From positions 1 through 64,000 of IMG/VR virus record IMGVR_UViG_3300010397_000001: a stretch of DNA of 64,000 nt. The stretch is one strand, 5' to 3'. This DNA is from a virus. Of the stretch, positions 48,325-54,790 are shown one piece after another (within the stretch, counting starts at the first letter, position 1; each line of letters starts with the position of its first letter). Under the pieces are notes generated by a model. It did no database searches. It saw only the letters and a list, made by a program, of their open reading frames with translations, and was not told the DNA's origin. The position numbers and the translations under genes are program-made.

Positions 48325-48507
48325 GTGGCGCTTGTACGGATGGTCATCACAGCGGACAACGGTAGGAAGGCGGTCGCGCTCTTTCAGGTGCGGGAAGACC
48401 TGCTCACCACTGCTTCAGACGCTGTACAGGATGCGGAACTGAGTAGGGTCAGTCGCCAGTTCACAGACGCATACGCACAGCTCTTCAAACAAAAGGATCA
48501 GACGTGA
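48325..48507 (+). CDS. Small hypothetical protein, intact copy of the tandem pair
   Basis: 60 aa from GTG 48325, beta-strand N-terminus then helix (LLTTASDAVQDAELSRVSRQFTDAY). Starts three bases after the interrupted paralogue. Function unknown. Confidence 0.68.
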   Translation: MALVRMVITADNGRKAVALFQVREDLLTTASDAVQDAELSRVSRQFTDAYAQLFKQKDQT

Positions 48508-48758
48508 CGAACACACCGGCTACCGTCATCCACCTGTCGGCTCATGATCCCAAACGCATGATCGTGGTGAAGCCGGCCAGGGAGGTGCACTGGTGGAAGC
48601 GGTGGCAGGCGGAACGCGAGTGCAGCAAGATGTGGGGCCACTGCTACCACCCTGAGGGAATGGTCGACTGGTTCTGCTGCATGTGCGGTCACGAAGAAGA
48701 CGGCATGCCAGAAGACGAGTGCAAGATCTGCCGAATGACTACAAAGGATGAATCATGA
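48504..48758 (+). CDS. Zinc-finger protein
   Basis: 84 aa, GTGA overlap. CSKMWGHCYHPEGMVDWFCCMCGHEEDGMPEDECKIC holds at least seven Cys/His for one or two zinc sites. The N-terminus contains a basic patch (HDPKRMIVVKPAREVHWWKRW). Confidence 0.66.
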   Translation: MTNTPATVIHLSAHDPKRMIVVKPAREVHWWKRWQAERECSKMWGHCYHPEGMVDWFCCMCGHEEDGMPEDECKICRMTTKDES

Positions 48759-49150
48759 GCATTGAGTTCAAGCTCGACAACTTCCACGTCGTGGGCTACG
48801 TCTGCGGTGTGTGTGGCAACAAGCTCTTCTTCGACATGTCCGTGCGTCCGGAACACAACGGCCGGATCGACTCGGTGCGCGCCGACGTGTTGCGCCATCT
48901 CATGGTGGACCACAAGCGCCGGCAGGTCGACATGTTCAGCGTGCTCTCGCCGATCAACGCCGGCCACGAACTTGTTGTCGCCGAGGACGGTGGTGCGCTA
49001 CCGGGCTACTTCCACGAGGCGTGCGAACAGCCGGTCGACACGTTGCTTCAGGTACTGGAGCACGAATGCCGGCAGCGGCCCAACTGCTCGGACCTGACAC
49101 TAGTCCTGCTGAAGGAAACGCGTACTCGCCTTGGTGGTGTGACGGCGTGA
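48755..49150 (+). CDS. Hypothetical protein with CxxC
   Basis: 131 aa. YVCGVCGNKLFFDMSV and the later FHEACEQP / HECRQRPNC give four or more Cys for a metal site. No family recognised. Coupled on both sides by 4-base overlaps. Confidence 0.65.
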   Translation: MSIEFKLDNFHVVGYVCGVCGNKLFFDMSVRPEHNGRIDSVRADVLRHLMVDHKRRQVDMFSVLSPINAGHELVVAEDGGALPGYFHEACEQPVDTLLQVLEHECRQRPNCSDLTLVLLKETRTRLGGVTA

Positions 49151-49335
49151 AGGTGATCGTCCGCTACATCGACGGCACGGAGGAGAACTTCGAAGACGTA
49201 TACAAGACTTCTATCCAGAATGGTGTGTACTACCTCTGGGCCAAGAGGTATGTCAGCCTGCCGCACGACGACAGCCGTATCCACATCGCGTGCATCCCCT
49301 TGACTGCGATGCTCAAGTGGAAGGAAGTAGATTGA
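49147..49335 (+). CDS. Small beta-rich protein
   Basis: 62 aa from GTG 49147. VKVIVRYIDGTEENFEDVYKTS... looks like a small beta domain, reminiscent of LSm/DUF-type strands but not assigned. Coupled to both neighbours (GTGA, TTGA). Confidence 0.64.
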   Translation: MKVIVRYIDGTEENFEDVYKTSIQNGVYYLWAKRYVSLPHDDSRIHIACIPLTAMLKWKEVD

Positions 49336-49841
49336 TCGACTACACCGAGCCGCGCAACTACGACGAGTGGGTGGCTGCACAGTCAAAGCACATCCAGCTC
49401 ATTGGAACTGGGGCGGAGACAGCGACCATCTTCTGTTGCCCCTTCTGCACCTACCCGAACTTCTCCAGGGTGCGCATCACCCACACCAACGAAGACATGT
49501 CCAGGCCGCGTACATGCCAGCATTGCGGACGCGTCTCGTGCTTCCTGGTCGGCCTGACAGAACAAGGCGGCGTCGCTGTGGAGGTCGTACAGTTCGCTGG
49601 TGCCGAACCCCAGGACTTCATACGTGATTCTCCTTCTGGGGCGCCACGGTGGTTCCTGGGCTGCCCTGTGTGGCGCGTGGAAGACAAGGTGACGCGACAG
49701 GAAGTGAGCTACCTGACCGCGCCCAGGGGTTCATACGATCAAGTTGTGTGTACCTGGGAGTTCAACCACACTAGTCCGCACTCCTTCGTGCCAATCAGTT
49801 CTGCCGAAGGTTACATTGCGAGGAACAACTTCAGGGAGTGA
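49332..49841 (+). CDS. Hypothetical zinc-ribbon protein
   Basis: 169 aa from TTG 49332 (TTGA overlap; GGAAG site). CCPFCTYPNF... and CQHCGR form a zinc ribbon in the first third. The rest is beta-rich with conserved Trp. Function unknown. Confidence 0.64.
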   Translation: MIDYTEPRNYDEWVAAQSKHIQLIGTGAETATIFCCPFCTYPNFSRVRITHTNEDMSRPRTCQHCGRVSCFLVGLTEQGGVAVEVVQFAGAEPQDFIRDSPSGAPRWFLGCPVWRVEDKVTRQEVSYLTAPRGSYDQVVCTWEFNHTSPHSFVPISSAEGYIARNNFRE

Positions 49842-49844
49842 AGC

Positions 49845-50024
49845 GTGGCTGATTCAATGCGCGAAAAGAGCGCTGAATGCTTGTGTCGTTGGGGGCCAGT
49901 CACTCGCAGGCATGGGCAGTATGTTGATGCAGGAGACGAACTGCTCGAACTTCATCCAAACTGTCCTGATCACGGACACCAGATGGGCGAAGAACTTCGA
50001 GAACTGAGGAAAGGGGACCGTTAG
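49845..50024 (+). CDS. Small Cys/His protein
   Basis: 59 aa from GTG 49845 with GGGAG 6 bases upstream. ECLCRWGPVTRRHGQY...HPNCPDHGHQMGEELRELR could bind one metal ion. It shares its last base with the protease GTG, so the two are co-translated. Confidence 0.66.
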   Translation: MADSMREKSAECLCRWGPVTRRHGQYVDAGDELLELHPNCPDHGHQMGEELRELRKGDR

Positions 50025-50890
50025 TGGCAACAACACTCCGCACCGATGGGTCACGATTGGCAGACCCGCGTCTCGGCCGTATCCCGAAGTTCGACCCGCG
50101 TTCGCTGAACTACAACATCCGCGGTCTCGTGCAGGAAGTCCCGCAGGAAGTCCAGCCGCAGCACCTCCGGTCGTACACGTGGGGCGACAGTGACCACCTC
50201 GACCAGGGTCAGTGCAGCGGTTGTGTCGGCTTCGGCATCAGCGGCGACCTCGCGGCCAACCCGGTTCCGGTGCACGGTATCGACAACAAGTACGCGGAAG
50301 AGGGGGTGTACTGGAACATCCAGCGCGCCGACGACTACCCCGGTGGCGAGTACCCCGGTGCGTCCCCGCAGTCCGGCGGCACCTCGGTCACGGACGGCAT
50401 GCGGTGGGCCAAGTCGCAGGGCTGGTACCTCGAATACCGATGGGCCACCAACGAGCTGGATCTCGCCTACGCGGTCGGCCACATCGGGCCGGCGATCATC
50501 GGAGTCAACTGGTACGAGTCCATGATGGACACCGACAAGGACGGCAACCTCGAAATCAGTGGTTCCGTCATCGGTGGTCACTGCGTGCTCGTGCGCGGCA
50601 TCCACGTCATGTCCGGTGGCAAGCGCCGCTACCGCATCCGCAACTCGTGGTCGGCACAGTGGGGCATGGACGGTGACGCGTGGATCACCTCCGAGGACAT
50701 GGACCGCCTGATGCACGAAGACGGCGAGTTCGCCATCCCCACGCGTCGCAACCCGGCCAAGCTGACGGTCGTCTCGGACAGCGCCATGTTCGTGCAGGGT
50801 TCCACGGAAAACACGGTGGAGTACAAGCCGTTGTGGAAGCAGCAGTACGAAGCGGAGCAGACGAGCGTTACCGGTACGCCGGCACTCTAA
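50024..50890 (+). CDS. Papain-like (C1) cysteine protease, no signal peptide
   Basis: 288 aa. QGQCSGCVGF places the oxyanion Gln (Q61) six residues before the nucleophile Cys (C67); GGHCVLVRG gives the His (H186), and IRNSWSAQWGMDG the Asn (N207) with the NSW motif, the full papain triad. There is no propeptide or export signal, so it should act in the cytoplasm or virion. Targets may be host proteins or phage head proteins, though it is far from the head genes. Translationally coupled to the small Cys/His gene upstream. Confidence 0.86.
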   Translation: MATTLRTDGSRLADPRLGRIPKFDPRSLNYNIRGLVQEVPQEVQPQHLRSYTWGDSDHLDQGQCSGCVGFGISGDLAANPVPVHGIDNKYAEEGVYWNIQRADDYPGGEYPGASPQSGGTSVTDGMRWAKSQGWYLEYRWATNELDLAYAVGHIGPAIIGVNWYESMMDTDKDGNLEISGSVIGGHCVLVRGIHVMSGGKRRYRIRNSWSAQWGMDGDAWITSEDMDRLMHEDGEFAIPTRRNPAKLTVVSDSAMFVQGSTENTVEYKPLWKQQYEAEQTSVTGTPAL

Positions 50891-50894
50891 CCGC

Positions 50895-51020
50895 ATGAAG
50901 CCTGTGGACTGGGTGGCGTACGAGCGTTGTCCAGTCTGCTTCAGGGCGTGGAGCTGCGTGGCGAAGACGCCCAAGTTCGTGGAACTCAAGAAACCGCACA
51001 AGGGACGGAAGTTGAAGTGA
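50895..51020 (+). CDS. Mini zinc-finger protein
   Basis: 41 aa. CPVCFRAWSC and a very basic tail (KKPHKGRKLK). ATG 50895. Stop overlaps the next GTG. Probably nucleic-acid binding. Confidence 0.6.
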   Translation: MKPVDWVAYERCPVCFRAWSCVAKTPKFVELKKPHKGRKLK

Positions 51021-51298
51021 GCATGTTGACGTTCAACATCAAGGGCCACGTGTTCGAGTGGAACGGCACGAAGGACCGCGACGCACTGCAACAGTTCCTC
51101 GATCAGTACGCGCTGGTGCCATGCACCATCGACTCCATCGGTGAATCGGCCGGTATCAGGGGTGGAGACCTCGGGAGTTTGGCGAGCGGCTTCAGCGTTT
51201 CCTCCAGCCAGATCAACCCCGGCGCGTACGTTGCCATCATCGGTCCGTCGGTGGTAGTGCTCAGCAAGCAGCAGGTTAGCTCGCTGATGGCGCCGTAG
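51017..51298 (+). CDS. Small hypothetical protein
   Basis: 93 aa from GTG 51017 (GTGA overlap). MLTFNIKGHVFEWNGTKDRDALQQFL then Gly/Ser/Ala-rich, ending VAIIGPSVVVLSKQQVSSLMAP. No family recognised. Confidence 0.62.
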   Translation: MSMLTFNIKGHVFEWNGTKDRDALQQFLDQYALVPCTIDSIGESAGIRGGDLGSLASGFSVSSSQINPGAYVAIIGPSVVVLSKQQVSSLMAP

Positions 51299-51492
51299 TG
51301 GGGCGTCACAGCGCGGAAGAATACGATTCAAAAGATGAAGTGACAGTGGTGCTGAGCCATCGGCGGTCGTCTGACGACGGCTGGTACATCGTGGCTCTGC
51401 TGGCGGTCATCTTCTTCGCTGGATCTGTGATGCTGGTGTGGGATCCACTCGGTTTGACAAGGTTGGTAGTGTCGTTGCTGTCAAGGGTCTAG
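51298..51492 (+). CDS. Small single-pass membrane protein
   Basis: 64 aa from GTG 51298 with one hydrophobic helix (about residues 29-48) and a basic/acidic N-terminus. Last gene before the gene-poor kilobase with tRNA-like RNAs. CGGCCC...GGGCCG (51514-51519/51537-51542) may end its transcript. Confidence 0.6.
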   Translation: MGRHSAEEYDSKDEVTVVLSHRRSSDDGWYIVALLAVIFFAGSVMLVWDPLGLTRLVVSLLSRV

Positions 51493-51593
51493 CGAACTTG
51501 GCAAGGTTGTGATCGGCCCTCACGTCGCAGGGGTGGGGGCCGCTTACTTCTCAACGTGAAGCTTGCTAAGTCCATAGTGGATATTCAGCTCTT

Positions 51594-51746
51594 GGAAGGC
51601 GCGCGGTGCCTGTTTTAGCCGCCGTCGTACACACGTGGGTCTCCAGGCGGTGGTTACAACTCTCGTCGTGGTCAGTTCTTCCATCACAAACACGTGCGCG
51701 CGACGGGTCCACGGCGAACAGTGGGGTTCGACTCCTCGGCCTTCTA
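51594..51746 (+). ncRNA. tRNA-like RNA A, 153 nt, oversized
   Basis: Acceptor GGAAGGC (51594-51600) pairs along all 7 bases with GCCTTCT (51739-51745, one G-T). T arm TGGGG-TTCGACT-CCTCG (51722-51738) has a canonical T loop. GCGG...CCGC (51603-51606/51619-51622) could be a D stem, though its 12-base loop lacks GG. Between D-like stem and T arm lie about 99 bases instead of about 23, closed by CGTCG/CGACG and CACGTG/CACGTG. No anticodon arm is visible. Weaker than B and C because of the D loop. Confidence 0.5.
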
Positions 51747-51994
51747 CTAGGGGTGGTACAACTATGCTCCTTCAAGATTCGCGGTTGGTATCGGCATGCG
51801 CAGGCTCTCTTGGTCGGGAACTTCTGTGAAGTCAAACGCCTGTAATCCGGATGCCTCCTGTTCTGCAAGTTCAGGCTGTAAAGGCACCGGTACGCGATAG
51901 ACGTGGTGACCCGTCTAATGAAGCTCATGGTCATCGCCGGCGGCTGAAACTGTCCGGCATGTCGCAGGAAGCGGCGCCTCTGGGGGATAGGGGC
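51747..51994. other. Non-coding spacer between tRNA-like RNA A and a long hairpin
   Basis: No gene is supported; possible frames are short and lack ribosome sites. It contains GAACTTC-TGT-GAAGTC and other short repeats. May belong to the same structured transcript as the RNAs around it. Confidence 0.4.
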
Positions 51995-52034
51995 GGCTTG
52001 TGGGTAGGGTCATGGGTGTTCCTACCCACAAGCC
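51995..52034 (+). repeat. Perfect 14-bp hairpin before tRNA-like RNA B
   Basis: GGCTTGTGGGTAGG (51995-52008) pairs perfectly with CCTACCCACAAGCC (52021-52034), 12-base loop. It ends 4 bases before the acceptor of RNA B, a suitable place for a processing signal or a separating terminator; no T tract follows. Confidence 0.7.
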
Positions 52035-52038
52035 ACTA

Positions 52039-52177
52039 GGGGAGTTAGCTGAAGCGGCCTACAGCTGATAGCACTAGATGTAAAGGTGGAATGTGCTTAG
52101 TCGTCCTACTGGCGACATTCCGAGTGTGTTTTGCTCGGACCACCTGGCCACCGTGGGTTCGAATCCCACACTCCCCA
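52039..52177 (+). ncRNA. tRNA-like RNA B, 139 nt, anticodon arm replaced by large domain
   Basis: Acceptor GGGGAGT (52039-52045) pairs perfectly with ACTCCCC (52170-52176). TA follows, then D arm GCTG-AAGCGGCCTA-CAGC (52048-52065) with GG in the loop. T arm GTGGG-TTCGAAT-CCCAC (52153-52169) is canonical and A52177 is the discriminator; no CCA is encoded. Where about 22 bases should hold the anticodon arm there are 87. They include AGGTGG/CCACCT (52084-52089/52140-52145) enclosing GTCG...CGACATT and CCGAG...CTCGG hairpins. It is not a normal type I or II tRNA. It could be an intron-bearing tRNA, a Y-RNA-like mimic, or new. Confidence 0.7.
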
Positions 52178-52321
52178 CTCGCTGCGCACCGTCGCAGAGA
52201 CAACAAATAACGGTAGCTACGGAGTGATCAACCGTGGCGGCTAGGTGATACGGGGCCTAGAGCCGGCGGTCGGGGAACCGGGCCACCTCCCTACTTAACC
52301 CCAATGACGCGCCGGCAACCC
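52178..52321. other. Structured spacer with GCCGGCG/CGCCGGC stem
   Basis: No gene seen. GCCGGCG (52262-52268) and CGCCGGC (52310-52316) form a perfect 7-bp stem enclosing a GGGGAACC/GGGCC-rich region, just upstream of tRNA-like RNA C. Confidence 0.45.
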
Positions 52322-52438
52322 GGGGATGTAGCTCAATGACAGAGCGGAAAAGCCATCACTAGGAACCACCGTGAGAACAGGTTGCGGCATGGACCGTGCG
52401 TGATGGATTCGATTCAGGTTCAAGTCCTGACATCCCCT
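52322..52438 (+). ncRNA. tRNA-like RNA C, 117 nt, extended central arm
   Basis: Acceptor GGGGATG (52322-52328) pairs perfectly with CATCCCC (52431-52437). TA, then D arm GCTC-AATGACA-GAGC. T arm TCAGG-TTCAAGT-CCTGA (52414-52430) is canonical. The middle, about 68 bases instead of 22, forms a long arm with CCATCAC/GTGATGG (about 52353-52359 and 52399-52406) and an inner CCACCG/CGG..TGG helix. No 7-base anticodon loop can be placed. Same plan as RNA B, so the two probably share a function. No encoded CCA. Confidence 0.7.
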
Positions 52439-52536
52439 CTGCGTTGACCAGGTGAATCACGACTGCACACAATGCGGCTCGACGTTCATCAGCAACCTGG
52501 CCGGCGTAGTCCTGTAGTCGACGAAAGGGATGGTTC

Positions 52537-52701
52537 GTGCTTCAGCTCACGGAACGACCGACGCGTCAGAAGGCCAAGAAGTTCAGGCGCGCAGGCAGTA
52601 CCGAGAAGGGAAGCGAGGCGGCCGATCTCGGCTACGTCTACTTCTCCCCAGAGGAGTGGGCGGCAATCGAAGCGGCCGCGCAGAACAGGTCCGCGGAGTA
52701 G
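52537..52701 (+). CDS. Small basic helical protein
   Basis: 54 aa from GTG 52537 (AAAGGG upstream). Basic first half (RPTRQKAKKFRRAG), then YVYFSPEEWAAIEAAAQN, which resembles the end of small DNA-binding or toxin/antitoxin-type proteins, but no family is assigned. A terminator follows. Confidence 0.6.
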   Translation: MLQLTERPTRQKAKKFRRAGSTEKGSEAADLGYVYFSPEEWAAIEAAAQNRSAE

Positions 52702-52717
52702 TTGTACTACGAGAGAC

Positions 52718-52771
52718 GAACGGCGTGTTGGTGGCTTACCCCCGTGGGCCATCGGCACGCCGTTCTTTCAT
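52718..52771 (+). terminator. Intrinsic terminator
   Basis: GAACGGCGTG (52718-52727) pairs perfectly with CACGCCGTTC (52756-52765) with an inner GGTGGC/GCCATC helix, followed by TTTCATG. Ends the small gene at 52537. Confidence 0.8.
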
Positions 52772-52805
52772 GTCCGGAGTTTGTGACACTTCATAGGATG
52801 AATCC

Positions 52806-53462
52806 ATGACTTCTATTCCAGATGACTACCCGCTGCGCCCTCGTGGCCCGCTGAAGGGTGCGATCCCAGGACATCCCGAGTACGACAATCTGCGGTGGTG
52901 GAGCAGCGCGGTTAAAGCCCACCCTCAGATTGGCGATGTGCTCAAGGATGACACCGGCCGCGATCTATTTAGGTTCGTTGGTCCCACTGACGACCCTGAA
53001 GACGGCACAGACTATGAGTGGCGCCCCATCCCTGCTGTGCCGGCAGAACCAAAGCCTGAGCACGCACCTGGATGCCATGCTGTGCACTACCCAGGCACTC
53101 CGTGCTTCGACACCCCTGTTCGCACGGCATTCGTGCATCAACCTGGCTGCAACACCGACCACACGCCGGAGCAGCGCTGTATCAAGGTGAACAAGTTCTT
53201 CGGCCGCGATGGCATCGAAGATCTCGGTATGGCAGTGGACCGCGAAGCACAGATCCGCAACAACCACGCCTACCACGCTCCGAATGACGCCAACACGATT
53301 CACGCGCATCAGATCGTGCGTGCTCAAACCACAGACCTCGCCATCTTCTTCGAACGCCTGCTCCCGGAAAGCCACGAGAAGGAATACGCCCTGAAGGCCA
53401 TCCGCGAGGCGATGATGTGGGGCAACGCCGCCATCGCCATTCATGGGGTGAAGCAGTCATGA
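52806..53462 (+). CDS. Protein with C-terminal Acb2-like domain, putative anti-CBASS sponge
   Basis: 218 aa. The last 69 residues, with HAYHAPNDANTIHAHQIVR, FERLLPESHEKEYALKAIREAMMWGNAAIAIHG, match the helical-hairpin Acb2/Tad1-type domain (F.YH.P...H...R ... P..RE..LA...LE.AM.WANAAIAR). Acb2 proteins of other phages bind cyclic di- and trinucleotides and block CBASS defence. The N-terminal 150 residues are unusual, with paired Cys/His (PGCHAVHYPGTPCFD and PGCNTDHTPEQRC). Lies in a cluster of small accessory genes. Binding is inferred from sequence only. Confidence 0.76.
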   Translation: MTSIPDDYPLRPRGPLKGAIPGHPEYDNLRWWSSAVKAHPQIGDVLKDDTGRDLFRFVGPTDDPEDGTDYEWRPIPAVPAEPKPEHAPGCHAVHYPGTPCFDTPVRTAFVHQPGCNTDHTPEQRCIKVNKFFGRDGIEDLGMAVDREAQIRNNHAYHAPNDANTIHAHQIVRAQTTDLAIFFERLLPESHEKEYALKAIREAMMWGNAAIAIHGVKQS

Positions 53463-53797
53463 CGCTCAACATGAAGGCCAACCCTTCTGACGCCGACTGG
53501 TACTGGTCCGCCATCATCGTTGACAGCTTCGGTGAGACGGACAACTACGACGGCTACGCGGTTGGTGACAGGCCCACTCAGTCAAACTTCCAGGAATGGC
53601 ACGGACAGGGTTCGTTGGGCCACAACCACTCATGGGTGGCCGGCATGATGCACGTGCACGACGAAGACCTCGAAACCGTATCCAAGATGCGACCGGTCAC
53701 GTGCGAGGTGTGCGATCTGGTCTACGGCAGCAAGCCGAAGAAGATCAAGGTGCTCGACTGGGAAGTCACGGCCATCCCCAAGAAGTCGCGCATGTGA
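53459..53797 (+). CDS. Hypothetical protein
   Basis: 112 aa, ATG overlapping the previous stop (ATGA). HGQGSLGHNHSWVAGMMHVHDED is His-rich and CEVCDLVYG provides a CxxC, so a metal site is plausible. No family recognised. Confidence 0.64.
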   Translation: MTLNMKANPSDADWYWSAIIVDSFGETDNYDGYAVGDRPTQSNFQEWHGQGSLGHNHSWVAGMMHVHDEDLETVSKMRPVTCEVCDLVYGSKPKKIKVLDWEVTAIPKKSRM

Positions 53798-53961
53798 AGA
53801 AGCTCAACACCGAATCAAACGGTAGCGGCGAAAGGTACATCGACGGCGTCAAGCACGTATGGAGCATCTTCGACAACGCGTGGGTGACGCTGGACTACTG
53901 GAGGTGGGTCAATGGGAAAGGCGAAAAAGCCGTGGAAGCCGAGACCACAGCCGCCGATTGA
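53794..53961 (+). CDS. Small hypothetical protein
   Basis: 55 aa from GTG 53794 (GTGA overlap). YIDGVKHVWSIFDNAWVTLDYWRWVNGKG is Trp-rich. Overlaps the next gene by 50 bases in another frame. Confidence 0.6.
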   Translation: MKKLNTESNGSGERYIDGVKHVWSIFDNAWVTLDYWRWVNGKGEKAVEAETTAAD

Positions 53962-54073
53962 TGTCCTGGTGCACTGTGACAGGGCCGTGGAACGCCTTCA
54001 GGAGGTCGTGGGGCGCATAAACAGCCTTCTGGCACCCCCAACCAAGGACAAGGCCACCTGGCGGCTCTGGTGA
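53912..54073 (+). CDS. Small hypothetical protein
   Basis: 53 aa; ATG 53912 is preceded by GGAGGTGGGTCA. Basic Pro-rich N-terminus (MGKAKKPWKPRPQPP), then a helix (VERLQEVVGRINSLLAPP). Stop overlaps the next GTG. Confidence 0.62.
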   Translation: MGKAKKPWKPRPQPPIDVLVHCDRAVERLQEVVGRINSLLAPPTKDKATWRLW

Positions 54074-54663
54074 GCCTCCTGGAATGGCTGTACGCGGACG
54101 ATCCTGGCTGGTTCAGGTTCTTCACCACAGACGAGTGGGAAGCGATGGTCAACGCCGACCTGTACCTCTCGTACGTTCGCACGCTTGACGACATAGTTGA
54201 CGTCCCCTGGAGACACGGGGGCTTCGATCTGACTGAAAGACCACCTGTTTTGCCCTCGTTGATAGGGTTCGTTCAGCCAGTGAATCAACAGCCACAACCA
54301 AGGAGCGAAGTGAACGCCACCAAGAACGATCCCTATGCCGTCAGGAACGACCCCTACGCGACACCGCAACACGTGCACGTCGAAGCCGGAGTGGAACACG
54401 GCGCGATGGTCGCCAAGCCGGACATCCTGAAGGAGGAGGTGGCCGACGCGAAGAAGGTCGAGGGGTACTTCAGATTCTTCAGTGGCTCCAAGATGGTCGT
54501 GATCGACACCGTGGCGAACACGTACGGAGCCAACCCGACCGATCTGCACGAATCCACGTACGGACTCTTCTTCACCGACGACTCCGGCGGCAAGAACTTC
54601 GTGCCGTGGAGTTCGATCGAGAGCATCCAGGAAGACGAGGACGCTCAGGACGACAGCGAGTGA
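54070..54663 (+). CDS. Hypothetical protein
   Basis: 197 aa from GTG 54070. N-terminal half acidic/aromatic (LEWLYADDPGWFRFFTTDEWEAM), middle with NDPYAVRNDPYA repeats, C-terminal beta-rich domain (VEGYFRFFSGSKMVVIDTVANTY). No family recognised. Confidence 0.64.
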   Translation: MSLLEWLYADDPGWFRFFTTDEWEAMVNADLYLSYVRTLDDIVDVPWRHGGFDLTERPPVLPSLIGFVQPVNQQPQPRSEVNATKNDPYAVRNDPYATPQHVHVEAGVEHGAMVAKPDILKEEVADAKKVEGYFRFFSGSKMVVIDTVANTYGANPTDLHESTYGLFFTDDSGGKNFVPWSSIESIQEDEDAQDDSE

Positions 54664-54670
54664 TCTACAG

Positions 54671-54758
54671 CCCCCGCAAGGGGGCACCTGGCGTGCATCG
54701 GTTGCACTGTGTATCCGGAGACGGGAAAACACAGCGGGTTCGATTCCCGCTCACGCCA
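54671..54758 (+). ncRNA. tRNA-like RNA D with GNRA hairpins
   Basis: CCCCC-GCAA-GGGGG (54671-54684) is a GNRA hairpin. Then acceptor-like GGCGTGC (54690-54696) pairs at 6 of 7 positions with TCACGCC (54751-54757). T arm GCGGG-TTCGATT-CCCGC (54734-54750) is canonical. Between them TGTGT/ACACA encloses TCCG-GAGA-CGGG, a GNRA-capped hairpin rather than an anticodon arm, and no D arm with GG is evident. 69 nt from acceptor to discriminator A. Same idea as RNAs A-C in reduced form. Confidence 0.55.
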
Positions 54759-54790
54759 CGACATTCATCCGCTGAAGGGAAGCAGTAGAG

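Noticed and set aside
50051-51331. 426-aa minus-strand open frame opposite the papain-like protease
   Set aside because: It is the antisense shadow of a gene with full papain motifs and G/C-biased codons; its sequence is Arg/Val/Asp-rich without any domain and lacks a ribosome site.
52110-52136. Asn anticodon arm (CGAGT-GTGTTTT-GCTCG) inside RNA B
   Set aside because: A 5-bp stem with U at position 33 and GTT can be drawn, but it is about 55 bases too far from the D arm, one pair is G-T, and position 37 is T; not enough to call a tRNA-Asn.
54690-54758. Canonical tRNA gene
   Set aside because: The T arm and acceptor fit, but the only central hairpin has a GNRA loop, not a 7-base anticodon loop, and no D arm with GG is present; listed as tRNA-like instead.
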